64,000 nucleotides of DNA, taken from positions 181,637,653 to 181,701,652 of the forward strand of contig OZ018326.1 in the NCBI GenBank assembly GCA_963969495.1, given 5' to 3'. This document shows, one piece after another, positions 37,130-49,599 of the stretch. Position numbers and translations under genes: made by a program. The stretch comes from Ceratothoa steindachneri (Eukaryota; Arthropoda; Malacostraca; Isopoda; Cymothoidae). The notes under the pieces are model-generated. The model was not told where the DNA came from and did not search any database. It saw only the letters and a program-made list of their open reading frames with translations. How positions within the stretch are numbered: the stretch's first letter is position 1; each line of letters opens with the position of its first letter.

Positions 37130-38503
37130 AACGACAGCAGCATCGTAAATTCACCTCGAAAAAGATCAAAGATAAGTTCGACCCTCAGTTGCCGCTCATT
37201 TTGCACTGGGATGGGAAGCTTATCCCATATCTCATTGACACTGGGACTGTGGACAGATTGCCTGTACTACTGACAATCACAGCTTCTTGCAGTCCAAAAG
37301 CTACCTTTGAAAAGAGGAGAAGCGCAAGCTAAGGTCATCTTTTTGTTCTGGAAGACTGGAATTTAGAGAAAAAGGTCCAGGGAATGTGCTTAGAGAGAAC
37401 CAACTCTAATACTGGTCGGTACAAAGGCACGTGCATTCTTTTGGAGCAGCTTCTTTGGTCGTGAACTTCTGCACATTGGTTGTCGCCATCATGTCTTGGA
37501 GTTGATTGCTGGAGCAGCCTTTTCTGAATCCTTTTCTGATGTTCTCTCTCGTTCAAGCGCTTCAAAAAAAGATGACAATATATGGACAAGACCACATCTT
37601 AAGACTCAAAGATGAAATGGTGCAGATCTTTGAGACGGCCGTTAAAGTCACTCAGCCCAGAGATGACTACAGAGAGCTCCTGCAGTTGGCTATCATCTTT
37701 CTTTGAGTTGTTCCTCCTCGGGGAATCTACTTTGCTGCTCTATGAGCTATGCATCAAGCCCAATGGATGGCAAAAGTGATCTACACCTTCAAAGTCTAGA
37801 TGTTTCACTCGCAGTTTAAGCTGACAGTACGCGAGCATCAAAATTATGAGAACTCTGCATCTTCTTTTCACGTATTTACGTTGAAGCGTGGGTAACAGCC
37901 AGCATTGCTGTGAATGCCCCGAGAAATGACCTGAAGTTGCTGAAGCAATGTCAGATGTATCACACGATTAGCATCGACATATCCAACGCTACATAGAAGA
38001 AGATGACAGGCTAACTGTGGTACCTGTCTGAGGAGTTGCTCGCTTTGGCATTGTTTGATAGTGATTTTGACAATATCAGCAAGAACAAGATAGTTATAGC
38101 TATGAAAGAGAAATAAGAAGAGGAAAAGCCGCTGAAGCTTGCAACTATCGACGTGAAACGAATTCAAGAGAAGACTTTAGTTGACTTTACGACCAAGAAA
38201 TCAAGACTTCTTTTCAAGAACTTGCGTCTTCCATATGATTTCCTCGAATATCTGGCAGCTCATTGGAAGCATCAGCCTAGCTTCAGTGGTGAAAAAGGTT
38301 TCATCGTCACATTGGCTGTCACCAACAATCACGCTGAATGTACCATTGCCTTGGTTAAGGATTCCTCTGGCCGTCTCACAAAGGATAAGGAACAATTACT
38401 GAGTGCTATCGGTTATCACGACACTCCTGCCAATGAGCAGCTGATACCCAGTGGGGAGACTCAGGCTTGTGAATGTTGGGAAGAAACCAATCTAGTGAAA
38501 TGA
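37130..38503 (+). pseudogene. Family B transposase-like gene remnant
   Basis: Frames read in order: KFDPQLPLILHWDGKLIPYL and TVDRLPVLLT, LEDWNLEKKVQGMCLERTNS with NTGRYKGTCILLEQ, GRELLHIGCRHHVLELIAGA, VTQPRDDYRELLQLAIIFL, QWMAKVIYTFKVWMF-like, and a final open stretch to 38503 (CTIALVKDSSGRLTKDKEQL). I recognise an uncharacterised animal protein family repeated in many genomes. Its hallmarks are HWDGKL, FDTTxSNTG, CRHHxxEL, RDDYRELL and RWMAK. Here FDTT reads LERT, so the conserved Asp is lost. Several frameshifts show decay. The set of conserved D, H and E residues suggests a DDE-type transposase, which is inference. Confidence 0.65.
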
Positions 38504-39960
38504 CTGCGTTCTAGACCTCATCTGGGGAAACATCAGATATATTGAGCCACCTCTAAATCTTAATACATATCAATAAAACTTTGCAGTGGGTGTTTTTTAA
38601 CCAAAAAGAGCACTTCATCGGGTCAGACTAGTGAAAATGAATTTTTTTAAATAAGGACCACCCTAATAAGTATGATAAAATTTTTAAACACTTTGATCAG
38701 CTCTAATCCACAGATGCAATTACTTCTGAATATGACGACCCATTTTTAAACTTACTGCCTTAGATAATTTGGATGAAGTTTACCAAGAGGTACAAAAGAT
38801 CCTGTTTTTCCTATAGTTTGGGTGAGATTTTAGGAAGGGCAAACCATCAGCCTTGGGTAAATCTATTGGTAATTTTATTGGATTTTATTAATGCGACTTC
38901 TTAAGTATGGGAGATCTGGCTTGAGTAAACCACACTAAACCAAATCCTGTAAATTGAAAAAAAGCAGCGACTCGCTTGTTGAATATATATTGCCAAGATC
39001 AAAAGTAACTTACACATAAATTACAGAATAGAAGACACGATCCATCGCAATTGCAATCCCAATTCAAAAACACGTTTTAAAAATCTAAATCATATTCGCA
39101 ATTGCATTTAAATAGTGCGATTGTTATGATTGAGAATAAAAGTATTTAGATATCAACAAAAGGTGGATGAAAGATGCTCTCAGCCATAATTACTAGGCCC
39201 GAGTTTCAGCAAAGGCGGAATACTCGGTCGCACTTTAAGTTGACCTTGGCTTCATTTTGGAAGAACGACGTCGAAGTAAAATATGCTTCAGTAGGAAAAC
39301 AACGTCAGAGTTAAATTTTCTTACACAAATTTCAAAATGGAGTGTACAACAATTCTATATATTTGAATTGTAATCGATGCATACATTTTTATCATATTTT
39401 ATTAGCAAAAAAAGTTGCTGTTTGACTTATAAAAACGACATATTTCACATTTTATGGCTGGCCTCCTTTTGGTTCATTATAGGTGCATAGCAACTACTTT
39501 TGAATTAAAAAATTGGGCAAAAATAACCTGTTTTTATTAAAACTCTATTATTGCAAAGATTAAACAACATATTTATAAAGTTTATTCTTAGGCTCATAAT
39601 TAAAGCCAAAGACCAGAAGTAAATAACAAATGTTTCAATAACAGATATCGGCTTCGTCACGAAGAGGCAGTATAAACCCGCTCATATCTGTGAAAGCACC
39701 TACTTGCAGATGACCCTTACACAAATCGCCAGGATATGCTATATAAGAATCTCAAGGGCAATCATATGTACGCCTGGGGAGGGAGGGTACAAATGGTACC
39801 GAAATAACAAAGAAGTTCCGCCATATACTATGGTTAAAATATTACCAGAGCCATCAACTTCGAAAACTTCGCTATCTGACCAAATGTTGTACTTAAGGAC
39901 AAGTGTAATAAAACACCACTCATTACACTGGTCAACAATTTTTGAAAAGTAATGTGCTTC
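38504..39960. other. Unassigned sequence
   Basis: No supported gene. An 82-codon plus-strand frame (39704-39952) resembles nothing I know. Confidence 0.45.
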
Positions 39961-39961
39961 T

Positions 39962-41140
39962 TAAATTAGATTAGTTAATTCTTATGTATTTTCATGCACT
40001 GAATCCAAATATCACCTTGAAAATGCTTATTGGCTATAGATTTAAAGATACGAAAGCATAAATATAAGTCCAAAAAGTGGATTTTAAGTGACATGTTACA
40101 TCCTATGTTCTTGTAAGTCTTGATGAGGTTTTCCACCAATTCTTTATAGTTTCCTTCCCTTCTGTTTCTGAAAAATCCCTCCGCCACTAACTTGAATGTT
40201 TCCCAAGCAGCTTCTTCTCCTTGTGAAGGGCTGATTCAAAATCACCATCTTTAAGAAGTTCTCGAATCTGAGGTGCAATGAAAACTCCTTCTTTTATCAG
40301 GAACTGATGGTCTCTATTGCCGTTGTGGAGCAAGACACCTTTCAGAATAAATTTTATGAATCAATGAACAGAGGCCAGTGTCTGGGTTCGTATTCGATGC
40401 CGAATTCTTCTATAAAACCATTAATATTGTTGCAGGCTATTAAATCACCTTCCATTACGAAGAAATCGTTGAAATGCTGCTGACGGTCACGAAACTTTGA
40501 AATTTTCTCATCACCTGCTAGAAGATTGCACTAGTGAAGATGAGAGCCTAGCAGCTCTGCCTTATTATTGGATAGTTTCAGCTGGGCAAGGTCAGGGAGT
40601 TCCCCTTGTGTTATGAGATGTGGCCTAGAGGAGTGTGCTTAATCAAAATTTGGGTCACTCTGTAATACAGCAATGTCATTCTTCTCTGCTTCCTCCTCAC
40701 TACTTTCATCTGATTGGAAGGATACCAAAGTTGGTGCATCAGGAACAGGTAGACCTTTTCCATGTAGAACTGGGCGAATAGTTGATGAAATGTTTGGATA
40801 TGCAATGAACTCCTTTTTTTCTGACAAGCCCCTTTGTAATAGAGGTATCATACATAATTAACAATTGTTGGTATGGTCTGTTTGCTCCTGCTACATCATT
40901 GGTGCAGCAAAAAGCATTCCTTTCCTCTTCCTGTTCAACCATTGGCTAAGGTTAGTAGCACTAGTATTGCAGCATATGTGAGGAGCCCAGTTCTTATCCT
41001 GGTCACCAATCTTGCATCCAAAATATAGGTGATATGCCTTTCTAACCATAGCAGTTATACGGCGCTTCTGTGATGCAAAGGTCCCTCCACCACAAATGTA
41101 GCAGAAGTTGTCTGCCTTATTCACACAAGTACTAGGCACC
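39962..41140 (-). pseudogene. Family A TE-associated gene, decayed copy
   Basis: From 41139 downward the minus strand reads NFCYICGGGTFASQKRRITA, then KAYHLYFGCKIGDQDKNWAP and HICCNTSA, a Cys-rich zinc-binding N-terminus. Next come YPNISSTIRPVLHGKGLPVP, an acidic stretch and RPHLITQGELPDLA. The tail reads IKEGVFIAPQIREL and NLIKTYKNIGCNMSLKIHFL. The order matches the copy at 50620-52265. A pyrimidine tract and CAG directly upstream (41140-41155) look like a splice acceptor, so the N-terminal exon probably starts there. Stops and a deletion in the second half make it a pseudogene. Confidence 0.65.
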
Positions 41141-41159
41141 TGGAAAAAGAAAACAACAA

Positions 41160-42490
41160 ACAATTAGAAGATAAACACAAAAGTTATTCATAAATCTATC
41201 ATTATACTACAGAGCATGACAGCTTAGCAGAAGTATTTGCATCATTCAGTAGGAAAATAAAATTAATATAAAATGCCTCACATGCATATCAATAGCTTGC
41301 TTAATGATTTTTTTATTATAAGTTTAAAAAGTGTTTGACTAGGAAAATCACCTACTTCTCACCTCAAAATGTAAACTTGCACAGCACAACCACCTTATAC
41401 GACTGCTGGCAAAATACTCAGGGCATTGAAACTGTGAGTGTGGTAAGAAACACTGCCGCAAGACTGTTGGAACCTGTTGTGATGCGTAGGTGTATCTTGA
41501 AAAGTTGAGCTAACAAACAATTTTAACCATGCTATTCATTATTAGCGACCTAGAATTAGTTGGAAATTGCTAATTTGGTCTCTGTAACATCATCTGGGCC
41601 TTGAGAGGAGTATGAAACAAACCGATTGAATACCTAAAATGGATCCACGCGAATCACAAATCCTCGAAATCCAACTCCAATCTCTAAAACGAACAATATC
41701 AGTTCTAAAGAGAACATTAGAACTAAACCATTGCTGAAGAGTGTCTGGTAGACAAACGTTTAATCTTTAAACAAATTTATGAGGTATTCGTTTTATTTGG
41801 TTGATGATAGATACCAGGGCTCATTGTAGGGGCAATTGAATAGAAGACTATAGAAACCTGTACCAACTTCTGTATTTATCTTTAATGAGGTTTGCGTTGT
41901 ATTGCCATCTTTAACTTTTGTCGTCTTTTTCGTTCTTTTTTATCTCTCTCTCACTCCCTACATTATTTCCCCATTAATTAAAAAGTTCTTTGTTAGATTC
42001 ATATTCTTTTTATTTCTCAATTGCATATCAAATATTCTTATCACTTGACTTATTTTTTACCAGGTCCGGTGGGAAGTAATACGTTAAATTGTTAATTTTT
42101 CGATATATCTATTAACAATCAAAATTGTTGGTTCAAAAATTACCTAACCGGATGTAGGTTTACATGTTACAGGTTATACGCTATAATGATACAAAATGAA
42201 AAGCAATGCTTTTAATTTACAAAAAAGGGGAAGCAATATGTTTGAGTGTTGTTTTAGAAAGAAATAAGTTAAAGTGATGCAAATATTTCACTCAAATCTT
42301 CCTACTCTAGCCAGATTTTAATTCACATTGTGTATTGTACTCCTCGCAATTTTTCAAATTTATTCAGCGCCTATTTAAATATTTCCCCAACCATTTTTGT
42401 GTAACCCGCATAGTTTGACGAACATGTTTGAAGAACTTATTGAACGCGTACGTGGTTTTTGAATAAAAACCAGCTCAGTTATACGAGTTA
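41160..42490. other. Unassigned sequence
   Basis: No supported gene or repeat. Confidence 0.45.
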
Positions 42491-42499
42491 AGTAATTAT

Positions 42500-43690
42500 T
42501 TTATGTAGCCCAAAGAAAAGTCTACACGCGGAGGAGGTGTAGCGATATATATTCACAAATCACTGCGCAACAAAGAATTGAACACGTCGTACCACTGGAC
42601 CATGAATGCGTGTGGATCGGTATTCACCTGAATTGTTGATAGGCCTACCCATCAAAACTCAATTCTGGATCAAATTTTACCAGATTTAGACTGTTATACA
42701 GAATTTAAACTTCAGCCACCCATTGGAATCGGCAAACACCATTGCGGCCTGGCGACCCCCGCTGCCTCCCTCCCCTCCACCACTACACGTCACTCAACGA
42801 ATCTACCATTAGCTCGACTCGTCGGTCAGGAAGTTCGGAGAATGGATCACCGACTACGACTGGTGTGACGTCACTATCATCAACGACCCTGACGAGGCGG
42901 TAGAGAAGCTGGATTCCACCTTCCGCTTGCATTACGAGCAGGACTTCCCGCAAATGCCAATGCGCATGCGAAAGGCCTACGGCAGAGGGAGATGGGAGGA
43001 GTGAAGAAATCTGTACTATAGAACTAAACATCTCAATAAAATAGCCAAATACGAGACTGCACAAAAAGTATAACAAAATAACAGCATTAATTACAGCCAA
43101 TTTTCCAAAGAACTAAGAAAACAAATTGTGGTTCCAACAAAAGGAAAATGAAATTAACCCCTTTTAATGATATAGATGATTACTCCGCAAGTGTTGAAAT
43201 ATGCAATCATTTCACATCTATTTGTACAAGATACCCCCCTATAGATTCATGCACTCTCTCTAGTTTTTTCCCACCCGATTTTGTCTGAATTTCAAAATAT
43301 AACTTGTGGCGTTCCTCAAGGAACAAAATTAGGACACATATTATTCATTGCTCTAATAAACAACTCAGCACGGAACAACGACATTCACATGAAGTTTGTA
43401 GACGACTTTACTTTGGCTGAAATTGTAAATATCAAAAACGTGATTAACTATATAATGCAAACTACACTCGATTGTCTGTCCAATGAGTGCGAATCCAATC
43501 TTATTGTGACCAATCCTACCTTGAATGCAGAAGGATAGGTATTCACCTGAATATCAACCCACATCTACATCTCATTGGAGTAGATTTACCAATTGTACAT
43601 GAGTGTAAACTTTTAGGAATTTACATCAACAACATGCTAAATTGGAAAACGCACGTTGAATATCTAAGCAAAAAGCCCATGGCCAAATGA
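42500..43690 (+). pseudogene. Non-LTR retrotransposon (LINE) remnant
   Basis: Plus-strand frames read YTRGGGVAIYIHKSLRNKEL (end of the APE endonuclease first half), then NSILDQILPDL, FNDIDDYSASVEICNHFTSI and YPPIDSCTL, the region before the RT. The RT follows as NITCGVPQGTKLGHILFIAL with IHMKFVDDFTLAE. The G-V-P-Q-G-T and F-V-D-D boxes are intact, but most of the RT fingers is missing between YPPIDS and GVPQGT. The stretch ends with HECKLLGIYINNMLNWKTHV, the thumb. It is 5'-truncated, internally deleted and frameshifted. The clade is unresolved and differs from the CR1-like element next door. Confidence 0.75.
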
Positions 43691-43699
43691 CACAGTTCC

Positions 43700-44470
43700 T
43701 TTTAGTAATGTAGGATTGGTCTATTGGATGCGGTAAGTTGTTTGACGTGCATGTTGAGCGTCCGCCAAGCATGCCCGTTGATGTGCAAAGCAGGATTCTC
43801 ACCATTGCTATAGTAACCATTCCATTTTAACTGACAGCAATTGTTTCTTTCATATAAATCTATTTTTAGATTATGTAGGAAACTTGTAGTACTTAAAGTA
43901 TTAAAAAAAAACACCTCTAGATGATTTTATGACAGTAAAAATAAGATGTAAAACTGATTAAAAACGGGTCCTTTCTAGTTTCACTTTCTCTCGACCTGAT
44001 CCCTATTCCTATTCGCAAAATTATTAGTCGCTTTAAAGGTTTTAAGGAGGGGGGTTGTTGTTACTGATAAGGTATAGTGTTAAATGGAAGACCAAGGGAA
44101 ACATTTTGAACATGATAAATAGGTTAATAAATAAGAAAGGCAGATTTTAATATGTTTTAAAAGAACTAAAACCTTAATTAAAGTTTTAGTTTTTTTACAA
44201 GCAAGAATTGGTGTATTCCTTTAATAAATGAGAATAAACTAAAAAGGACGGGATTTTCTCCGCATCTATTATATAATATGAAAACTTTTGAGAAGTAATT
44301 AAATTGGGCATTCGAAATAAAAGGATGGATCAATGGACGTCTGTGTTAGTTCTAGTATTAGAATTACAATAAAGTCGATCAAATTATCCATAAAAAGGGT
44401 CTTTATTTACAAAGAATTGGGGTTCTTTTATTTTATTTACTATGGTAAAACGATACTTTTTCTTATTAAC
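43700..44470. other. Unassigned AT-rich sequence
   Basis: No supported gene between the two LINE remnants. Confidence 0.45.
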
Positions 44471-44699
44471 GTTCTCTAAAAAAGGTTACTCGAGACAATG
44501 ATGAGAGAAAGATAAAAATAAAAAATAGAAAGAGAGAAGGGATTGGGAGAAACAGGGATAGAACGAGAGAGTGAGAGAGAGGAAGAAAGTAAGAAGGAGT
44601 AACATGGAAAGAAGGTGCTCTAGAAGACCTTACCGTCCATTCAATGAGGGTACCTTTGGACTAGAAGTGTAGCGGGCACATCTCTGCTCAAATGCTTTA

Positions 44700-46490
44700 C
44701 GTCCTTAAACGGCCACTTTTCAAGACCCTGTCTAGTCTTGACTTGAACTGGTCAACAGATTCACTGTTGACAACTTCTACTGGAAGTGCGTTCCAACTGC
44801 CGCAGATACTGTAGGTGAAAAATTTTCCACACAGATCGCGGTTGTAACGCTTCAGTTCAATTTTAGAGCCGTGATTTCTTGTTCTGCTCTCAGCAAGTGT
44901 GAAAATATCCCTGTAGTCAACATTGTTGAACCCTCGAATTATTTTGAAACTTCGATGAGGTGAACACGCAGTCTACGGGTTTCCAAAGAGAACAGATATA
45001 ATTCCCTTAATCTATCTTCATCACTTTTATGTCTGATAGAGGGGATCAGTTTGGTTGCCCTGGCTTGCACGCGTTCCAATCTCGCGATGTCCTTTCGAAA
45101 TGAAGGACTCCAAAATTGTACGTCATACTCCAGGTGTGGTCGGACAAGTGAGCTGTACAAACACAGTACAATTGCTTTGTTCCGATATCCAAACTAGCGC
45201 TTTATGTAGCCTAACATCCTTTGGACCTTTTTCTCCGCTTCAATGCACTTACCGAGAACTTAAGGTCATTAATGATTGTTACACACAAGTCCTTCTTAGT
45301 GTCGGTGGATTCAATAGCAGTGCCCTTAAAGATATACTGAGATTGGGGATTTCGGTGGCTGATATGCATCACTTTGTATTTGTTCACGTTAAAAGGCATT
45401 TGCCACGTGTCCGACCACTCCCCAATCTTCCCAAGATCTTCCCGAATACGGGCAGATTTCCATCCTTTGTAACGTTCATACCAAACTTGGTATCGGTGGA
45501 AAATTTAGAAATCTTGGCAACCATGTCACCGTCCATGTCGTTGACGTAGATGATGAATAGTAGTGGTCCCAGGACAGAACCTTGAAGCACCCCGCTAGTA
45601 ATGGGCACCCACTCAGAAGCCTGTCCATTTAGCACCACCCGTTGCCGTCTGCCACTTAGCCAGTTCTCTATCCAGCCTGCTACTTTTCCGTCTATGCCCA
45701 GCCCTCGCACTTTCCGGAGAAGGCGGCGGTGTGGTACCTTGTCAAAGGCTTTCTTAAAGTCTAAGTAGACCACATCCACCGCCTTGTCCCGATCCTGCTC
45801 ACTGAACCCGAAGTGGAAGAATTCCACAAGGTTCGTCAGGCATGACCGTTGCCTTCGAAAGCCGTGCTGGGAACTCCTCAGTAGCAGCTTTGACTCTAAA
45901 TACGACGTCATTTTTGTCCACCATCATGCTTCCCATGAGTTTACCGAGTATCGAAGTATGACTGAGAGGTTGGTAGTTCGACAGTTTGCTACGGTCTCTT
46001 TTCTTGAAGATAGGAGTCACCTCCGCTTCACGCTAGTCTCTAGGACGTATTCGGTCTGTATTGACATGTTGAAGATTGCGCTCAGGTGTCGTAACACTTG
46101 ATCACGCACTCCTTTTAACACTTTAGGTAGAAACCCATCCGGGCCAGGTGACTTATTCGTCATTAGGTCAGTGATCTTCCTTTTTATTTCTCCTTCGGTG
46201 AAGTCCATATCCTCCAGCTTTTTCCCCGAGTAGGGATCCGTTGGCTGGGGGATGGGACCACACTCTTCAGTAAACACTGAAGAGAAGTAGTCGTTGAGGA
46301 GGTTAGCATTTTCTGCATCTGAGTGCTTTAATGTCCCCTCCTCGTTCCTCAAAGGGCCAATCGTTCGACAAATTGGTTTACGGCTGCGTACATATCTAAA
46401 GAACTCCTTGGGATTCTCTTTACAAAGTTTCACCCCATGGAGTTTCTCAGACCGCTTAACCCTCCCTTATGCTGGACTTCACTCTCCTGG
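44700..46490 (-). pseudogene. CR1 ORF2, reverse transcriptase
   Basis: Pieces read in order: KLCKENPKEFFRYVRSRKPI, TNKSPGPDGFLPKVLKG, VTPIFKK-type, [36 protein letters not shown] (first catalytic Asp), [20 protein letters not shown], then [12 protein letters not shown]. The F-A-D-D box reads F-S-T-D, so the first Asp of the pair is replaced by Thr (45481-45505). The GVPQG box reads GVLQG. The thumb and C-terminal part ([20 protein letters not shown], then [14 protein letters not shown] and GSWNALPVEVVNS) follow in other frames to about 44720. At least four frame breaks occur. The enzyme is inactive. Confidence 0.88.
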
Positions 46491-46647
46491 CTAGCCTCCG
46501 GTATTCGTCATAGTCAGCCGACATCTTCGATTGCCGGTACACAATTCTCTTCTTCCTAAGCAGTGTGCCGATTTCTCGATTAAACCGTTTTTGGTTGAAC
46601 AAAAGGCCGACAGGAGCATTTCAGAGGGATGAAACGCGATTGAAGAC

Positions 46648-47415
46648 TCATGAGTGTGGTTTTGAAACTCTTCCACGAGTCTTAAACAGTCCAGCACAAA
46701 GAACTGCAAAGTCTGCTCTTCTCAAATCAATTTTCCTCGATTTAATAGTTGCAGGCCCTGCCTTCGGGACTTTGACTACAAATCTAATTAGTCGGTGGTC
46801 ACTGCCACCGAACTCTTCGCCAACAGAGAGGTCCTCAACGATGTCATCCTTAGAGGTGAAAACCAAGTCGAGGATATTGTCTCCTCTCGTTTGCTCTTTC
46901 ACCAATTAAGTCAGGAACTCGTTGTTTGCAAACTCCAGGAGTAGTGCGTGGTCACCACAGGGTTCTCTGGTTTTCCAGTCAACTTGTGTGTTAAAATTTC
47001 CCATGACGATACACACTCTGTCTCTTACAAGTTTGCCCAACAGCTGGTACAGACTCCTGTCCTGTTCTAAGAGTTGGGCAGGGGTCTGTAAAGCACCAGG
47101 GTTCTGTATCTGGCAGGACCTATCTCTAGGTCAACACCTAGTAGTTCATGGTCGGATACGATGTTGCAATCCGTCGAGTTGAGAGTATCCTTGACATACA
47201 ACATCACACCGCCACCCTCTCTGTCTGGCCTATCTTTTAGGAAGAGCTGGTAACTGGGAATCGTGAATTCACCATCAAAATCTCGGCTTGAGGTTTTTAT
47301 CCACGACTCCGTTATGACCACTATCTCTGGTTCTTCTGTTGCTACGATGCCACCGAGCTCAAGAAGCATATTTCTGATTGACCTCGCATTGAACAGAAGA
47401 ACTTTGAGGGAGGCC
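46648..47415 (-). pseudogene. CR1 ORF2, APE-type endonuclease
   Basis: Reading down from about 47415: FNARSIRNMLLELGG, then EIVVITESWIKTSSRDFDGE (the metal-binding E in ITESW) and DREGGGVMLYVKDTL. After a frameshift come VMGNFNTQVDWKTRE and FGGSDHRLIRFVVKV. The last carries the conserved S-D-H of APE nucleases. The G-D-F-N box reads GNFN, so a catalytic Asp is lost. In an active element this domain nicks the target to prime reverse transcription. Confidence 0.85.
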
Positions 47416-47432
47416 CTCCAGTGTAGGACTCC

Positions 47433-48100
47433 CTACGCTCTTCCGTTTCCCGGCTTCTTTTGTGTGGTAGTACCTCTCTTTGCCACATCTAAGAAGGTCG
47501 TTCCAGGAGTGACACGGGCATACTGTATTACGTCCGTATTCACTCTGGGTTGGACGCTCCTCTGCGTCCGCTCCATGACATCCTGGATTAAGTTACAGAG
47601 TACAGCCTTTCCCTTGAATGAAAGGTGCACTCCGTCCCTATGGTAGAGGTCGTTTCGACCGTAAAAGGTGCGGTAAGGGTCCAAAAAGAAGACCCCCTCC
47701 GCCGTACAGAGGTCGGCCAGGCGCTGGTTAAAGGTCACGTTCCTTGAGTTAGCTGTCCGGCTAGCACCTCTTCTTGGGAGCATCCCTACAACGACCCGTC
47801 TGCGAGTTTTCAATCCGCAGTCATCCACGGCTCCCATGACCGGGCTGAGCATTTTTTTACTGGGGCTTACTTTGCCTCCTCGGAGGTAGAGGTCATTGCC
47901 ACTCACCATCAGGGCTACGACTGAATTCTCGGACATCTGGGATTTCCCAGCCTCTACCCTGATCTGGTGGTTTCCCCGTACTGGCTGGTAGCATACATTC
48001 ACACTAGTGCAAAGGTGGACCGCTAGCAGGGGCTGCAAACTTTGAGCTTAGAAATCGCCCACATGGGTAACCCTCGGACATTTCCCTGCAGAGGTTTGAG
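47433..48100 (-). pseudogene. CR1 ORF1 esterase domain
   Basis: The 201-codon frame contains VVALMVSGNDLYLRGG (the GxND block III of SGNH hydrolases) and NDLYHRDGVHLSFKGKAVL (the DxxH block V with Asp and His). Upstream, at 48052-48060, the block I sequence reads G-D-F where the catalytic Ser of GDS is expected, and a stop follows at once. The nucleophile and the link to the N-terminal half are therefore lost. In CR1 and L2 groups this domain is an esterase of uncertain role. The coding part ends about where ORF2 starts. Confidence 0.8.
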
Positions 48101-48217
48101 GCTTTCCTTCCGGAAGCGAACTCTCGGTTCCTTATTTCTTCTCCATCTTATTTTTCTTGCTCTTCTTTTTCTAATTCATCTTTTCCCCCTATCCTCCTTT
48201 GTTATATACTCTTCTGT

Positions 48218-48706
48218 TTATACCTTTTCTTCTTCTGCTTCTACTTTATCTTTTGTTTCCACTTTCTCTTCTTCTGCTTCTACTTTATTTTCTGTTTCAA
48301 CTTTCTCTTCTTCCTTCTTATTTTCCTTCTTTTTCTTTTTCTTCGCTGGTTCATTCGTTTTAGCATGCAGACCTAGCTCTGGGGGTAATACTGCAGATGC
48401 AGTGTTTACTATAGGGCTTGAGGCTAGCTCTGCTATCCTGACCTCGAGCCTGCGAATCAGTCCGGCATGTTCCAGTTCCAGGCTCTTTATTTTCTCCCCT
48501 AACTTCCTAGACCTCTCCTCGGAAGCCCTGCATGTTTCTTTTAACTCTTTAATTTGGCCGTTTAGAATGCCGTCGGTGCAGGAACTGGCCGTTTGCCATT
48601 TTGAATAACACCACTCCGGAAAGTCCACGCACCACTTATCTATCTGGCATATTGCGCACGTGTATTTGAGTGCTCCTGGTCCTTTCTTGCCCGTCATTTT
48701 GAACAC
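48218..48706 (-). pseudogene. CR1 ORF1, N-terminal half
   Basis: The frame begins (48694) MTGKKGPGALKYTCAICQID and continues WCVDFPEWCYSKWQ. This Cys-rich segment can bind zinc, possibly PHD-like, as in many CR1-group ORF1 proteins. A helical stretch follows (IKELKETCRASEERSRKLGE), likely a coiled coil. It ends in a Lys/Glu repeat region made of repeating KVE-T-E/K units. The frame then breaks before the esterase part. ORF1 proteins bind RNA and help form the retrotransposition particle. Confidence 0.75.
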
Positions 48707-49599
48707 TTTATGACAGTAGAAGCTTTGCGAACAATTAGTAAATAAAAAAAGGAGGGGGGATGAGTTCGCCCCGCGTTAATCGCTCTCGCCTATCCATCGG
48801 AGAGGTTTCGGATCTTTCAGAAGGCACGCTCCATATGCTGCTGTTCGTCCGACCGAATCGTCAAACCTCGGCGTGCCGTGGCCCTCAACCAAGCAGCACT
48901 GACGGTCCCCGAAGTAGCTGCCAGGTTCTTATATGTAGAGAGAGGGAAAAAAGGGTAAGAGTGACACGATATGGGTAGGGTTTTTTTGTTTTTTTTCTTT
49001 TTGTATAAGTGGAAGAGATAGGATAAAAATGAAAAAGGAGGATAGAATAGAAAAAGGGAAGGAAGGAGGCACTTAGTCTGGAACCTCGTTTCCGACCAAA
49101 TCGACAAGGAAAGCCCTACCAGGGGTACCCAGAAGGTGAGTTAAGAACGTGACTTGAGAATATATTCATAGATTTAGTGAAAATTATGGAATTAATATAG
49201 CGGATTAAATGAATTTAATTATGGTACTCGTGAGTGATAATAAGTAGGTTCTTTTATGAAGTATAACGTAGGCTCCTTCTCGTAAAAGGCCTCCCTGACG
49301 AAAGCCCTTTTCCAACCGATTCAAACAATTTTGGCTGCTTCAATAAGTAAAGTTAAGCATAATGAAGCGATATTCTGGGCTCCGGCTCTCGCAAGGCGCT
49401 ATTTAATAGTAAAATATGAAAAACTTTACTAATGATAAACTTTACTAATAAAAAGCTCCACATGTGGTACAAGACTCTATATTCTGTGTGGGGATGTGAC
49501 CTACACTATTAACCCCTTTATTTATATAATTTGTGTCCCTCAAATGCATTTTAGTATAGGGTTTAAAAATATGAGAGTTGATGCTATGAATTAGACAAT

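Larger units (their letters stand above)
44480..49130 (-). mobile_element. CR1-like LINE, almost full length
   Basis: About 4.6 kb on the minus strand with a 5' region, ORF1 (zinc-binding/coiled-coil part plus esterase) and ORF2 (APE endonuclease plus RT), then a short CT-rich 3' tail. The esterase-type ORF1 and ORF2 order are typical of the CR1 group. It is much more G+C-rich than its surroundings. Multiple frameshifts and lost catalytic residues make it inactive. The end positions are approximate. Confidence 0.85.

Noticed and set aside
45055..48608. Plus-strand frames of up to 188 codons across the CR1 element
   Set aside because: They are antisense shadows of ORF1 and ORF2. The plus frames have Ser/Phe-rich content opposite the Lys/Glu tract.
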